Shown here: positions 62,868-64,000 of the stretch, piece after piece
How the letters are laid out: every line of letters starts with the position of its first letter
Numbering within the stretch: the stretch's first letter is position 1
Assembly (NCBI RefSeq): GCF_020164785.1
Contig: NZ_JAIUGX010000007.1
Location: 62,001 to 126,000 of the forward strand
Source of the DNA: Mesorhizobium sp. ES1-1
Lineage (GTDB): Bacteria; Pseudomonadota; Alphaproteobacteria; Rhizobiales; Rhizobiaceae
Reading direction: 5' to 3'
Length of the DNA stretch: 64,000 nucleotides
Notes under the pieces: generated by a model
The model's input: the letters and a program-made list of their open reading frames with translations, nothing else
Databases searched by the model: none
What the model was told of the DNA's origin: nothing
Program-made: the position numbers and the translations under genes

Positions 62868-63758
62868 ATGGTAGGTGGGAGGCCATGCCGTGCGTTCCTT
62901 ACTGCAGCGCTATTCGTCCTTTCCTCAGCTGCCAATGCCGACACGTCCTTGCTGAGACCGTTCAAAGACGATCTCTTCGCCTATCCGGCCGCGCTGTCAT
63001 CCAATACTGGCGGCGCCTACACGGTCATCGACTACCGGGAGCCGCGCGACATCAACCAGCGCGACGAAGTGCCAGAAAAGCGCGTGCGTGCTCAGTACAC
63101 CGACACCGGCGTGCGCAAGGTGCAGCAGGACCTGATGCTGAAGACCGATGTGGGCGATATAAGGCATATCACCGTGGGCAAGACGGAAGGTGCCCGCATC
63201 ATCGTTCTTTATCTTCACGGGCAGGGCGGTAGCCGCAAGCAAGGCGTTGACGACTTTACATTCGGCGGCAACTTCAACCGGCTGAAGAACCTGATGGCCG
63301 GCAATGGCGGCCTCTATCTCAGTCCGGACTTTCCGGATTTCAGCGACAAGGGCGCGGCGCAGATCGCCGCGTTGATCGATCACTACGCCGGACAGTCCCC
63401 GGGCGCGAAGATCTTTGTGGCCTGCGGCTCGATGGGGGGCGCGCTCTGCTGGAAGCTCGCAGCGCGCAAGGATATGGGCAGCCGTATCGGCGGGCTGCTG
63501 CTGCTCGGTTCATTTTGGGACGACAGTTTTCTGGCAAGTCCCGCCTTCAAGCGGCGCGTCCCGGTTTTCTTCGCCCAGGGAAGCCATGACAAAGTCTTCC
63601 CCGTAGCAAACCAGGAGGCATTCTTCCGCTCCATCCTGTCCAAATCCAAGACCTACCCGACCCGTTTCGTCCGCTTTGAAACGGGCACGCATGGCACACC
63701 GATCCGCATGATCGACTGGCGCGGCACGCTGAACTGGATGCTGACCAAGACGCCTTGA
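62868..63758 (+). CDS. Secreted alpha/beta hydrolase of unknown substrate
   Basis: A 296-residue protein. From ATG 62868 it has a signal peptide (RAFLTAALFVLSSAANA, cut before DTSLL). The mature fold has YLHGQGGSRKQG as an oxyanion element, CGSMGGALCWKLA as the nucleophile elbow, and QGSHDKVFPVANQEAFF with the acid; the His is in TGTHGTPI. The elbow has Cys rather than Gly two residues before the serine, which is unusual. Longer forms starting at ATG 62814 or TTG 62778 are possible. It may belong to the operon before it but a separate function is likely. Confidence 0.75.
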   Translation: MVGGRPCRAFLTAALFVLSSAANADTSLLRPFKDDLFAYPAALSSNTGGAYTVIDYREPRDINQRDEVPEKRVRAQYTDTGVRKVQQDLMLKTDVGDIRHITVGKTEGARIIVLYLHGQGGSRKQGVDDFTFGGNFNRLKNLMAGNGGLYLSPDFPDFSDKGAAQIAALIDHYAGQSPGAKIFVACGSMGGALCWKLAARKDMGSRIGGLLLLGSFWDDSFLASPAFKRRVPVFFAQGSHDKVFPVANQEAFFRSILSKSKTYPTRFVRFETGTHGTPIRMIDWRGTLNWMLTKTP

Positions 63759-63786
63759 TCGCGGCTGGGCCCGGTCGGTTCAACCT

Positions 63787-64000
63787 TTACGGCGCGGTGT
63801 TGTAGTCGACCACCGTCTGCGGGTCCTGCTCGCCGTCATAGGATGCGTCGACGTCGTACTGGACCAGCGAGAAATCACCATTGCGAAACAGATAGGTTCC
63901 CGCGCTGGATGCATCGCCGACGCCACGCCATTTGTTGAAGGTGTTGATCGTGTGGGAGTCCGGATCATAGTTGGAATTGACCGCCCACCCAGTCGTTCGG
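63787..64000 (-). CDS. C-terminal part of an unrecognised protein (cut by window edge)
   Basis: The frame is open from 64000 down to TAA at 63787-63789, giving the last 71 codons. It reads NSNYDPDSHTINTFNKWRGV, then GDASSAGTYLFRNGDFSLVQ and ends with VVDYNTAP. The spacing YDP...FNK-RG-GD...Y-F-NG-FSL is reminiscent of the DUF1176 family C-terminus, but the conserved cysteines of that family are missing. Codon usage looks native. The start lies outside the window. It converges on the secreted hydrolase gene. Confidence 0.65.
   Translation of the reverse strand, partial: RTTGWAVNSNYDPDSHTINTFNKWRGVGDASSAGTYLFRNGDFSLVQYDVDASYDGEQDPQTVVDYNTAP

Overview
The window is a stretch of GC-rich alphaproteobacterial chromosome. 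It is most likely from the Rhizobiales and close to Mesorhizobium/Phyllobacteriaceae. This rests on gene content: a suf operon of the order sufS2-B-C-D-S1-X-A, the F1-ATPase inhibitor zeta subunit (DUF1476), a MocR regulator divergent from a DUF1127 peptide, small-type PurL with PurS and PurQ, a candidate Irr-type iron box, a candidate alphaproteobacterial LexA box, and short rhizobial-style intergenic repeats. The assignment is inference from content; no database search was possible. No tRNA, rRNA, CRISPR array, transposase or prophage gene was seen.

Layout. 1-6.8 kb: end of an M20 amidohydrolase, an M23 peptidase, a Bcp-type peroxiredoxin, a very long AsmA/YhdP-like protein, and tyrS. 6.8-10.8 kb: a repeat-bearing spacer, then a four-gene envelope cluster (GT2, LAB_N membrane protein, ArnT/RgtF-like GT39, PAP2 phosphatase) that looks like a lipid A glycosylation pathway. 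10.8-12.1 kb: a PaiB-like protein and an alpha/beta hydrolase. 12.2-20.2 kb: the complete suf Fe-S assembly operon, with an unrecognised gene between sufB and sufC and a candidate Irr box in front. 20.2-23.3 kb: a GFA-family protein, a TfoX-N protein, a large palindromic repeat, and the psuK-psuG pseudouridine catabolic pair.

23.4-37.7 kb is mainly housekeeping: recA with a candidate SOS promoter, alaS, a two-gene membrane pair, icd, trmJ, murI, an RNB-domain ribonuclease, rpsD, ttcA, an inositol-phosphatase-family protein and two small secreted proteins. A remnant of a glutathione S-transferase gene lies next to icd. 37.7-54 kb carries a Bcr/CflA-type transporter, the grxD/bolA pair, and a dispersed purine biosynthesis set on the minus strand (purB, purC, purS, purQ, purL). 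Between these lie a MocR/DUF1127 pair, a GST, a lipoprotein, the zeta subunit, an HpcH/HpaI aldolase and several membrane proteins.

54-64 kb: DUF2259 and DUF2171 proteins, an N-terminal-nucleophile P1 peptidase coupled to an orphan periplasmic binding protein, then a plus-strand cluster that resembles the CoxD/CoxE/CoxF maturation set for molybdenum hydroxylases. That cluster has a flavin reductase at its head and a MoeA-like/MobA-like fusion at its tail. The window ends with a secreted hydrolase and the end of a gene on the minus strand.

Three themes tie genes together. Fe-S cluster supply links suf, grxD and bolA with Fe-S or Mo-enzyme clients. Purine synthesis genes share one strand but are interrupted by unrelated genes. 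The envelope genes at 7-10.8 kb form a consistent pathway (donor lipid synthesis, phosphate removal, sugar transfer). Nothing here is clearly a wholly new defence or mobile system. The best candidates for undescribed biology are the unknown gene inside the suf operon, the membrane protein coupled to purL, and the A/T-richer membrane gene inserted between purS and purQ.
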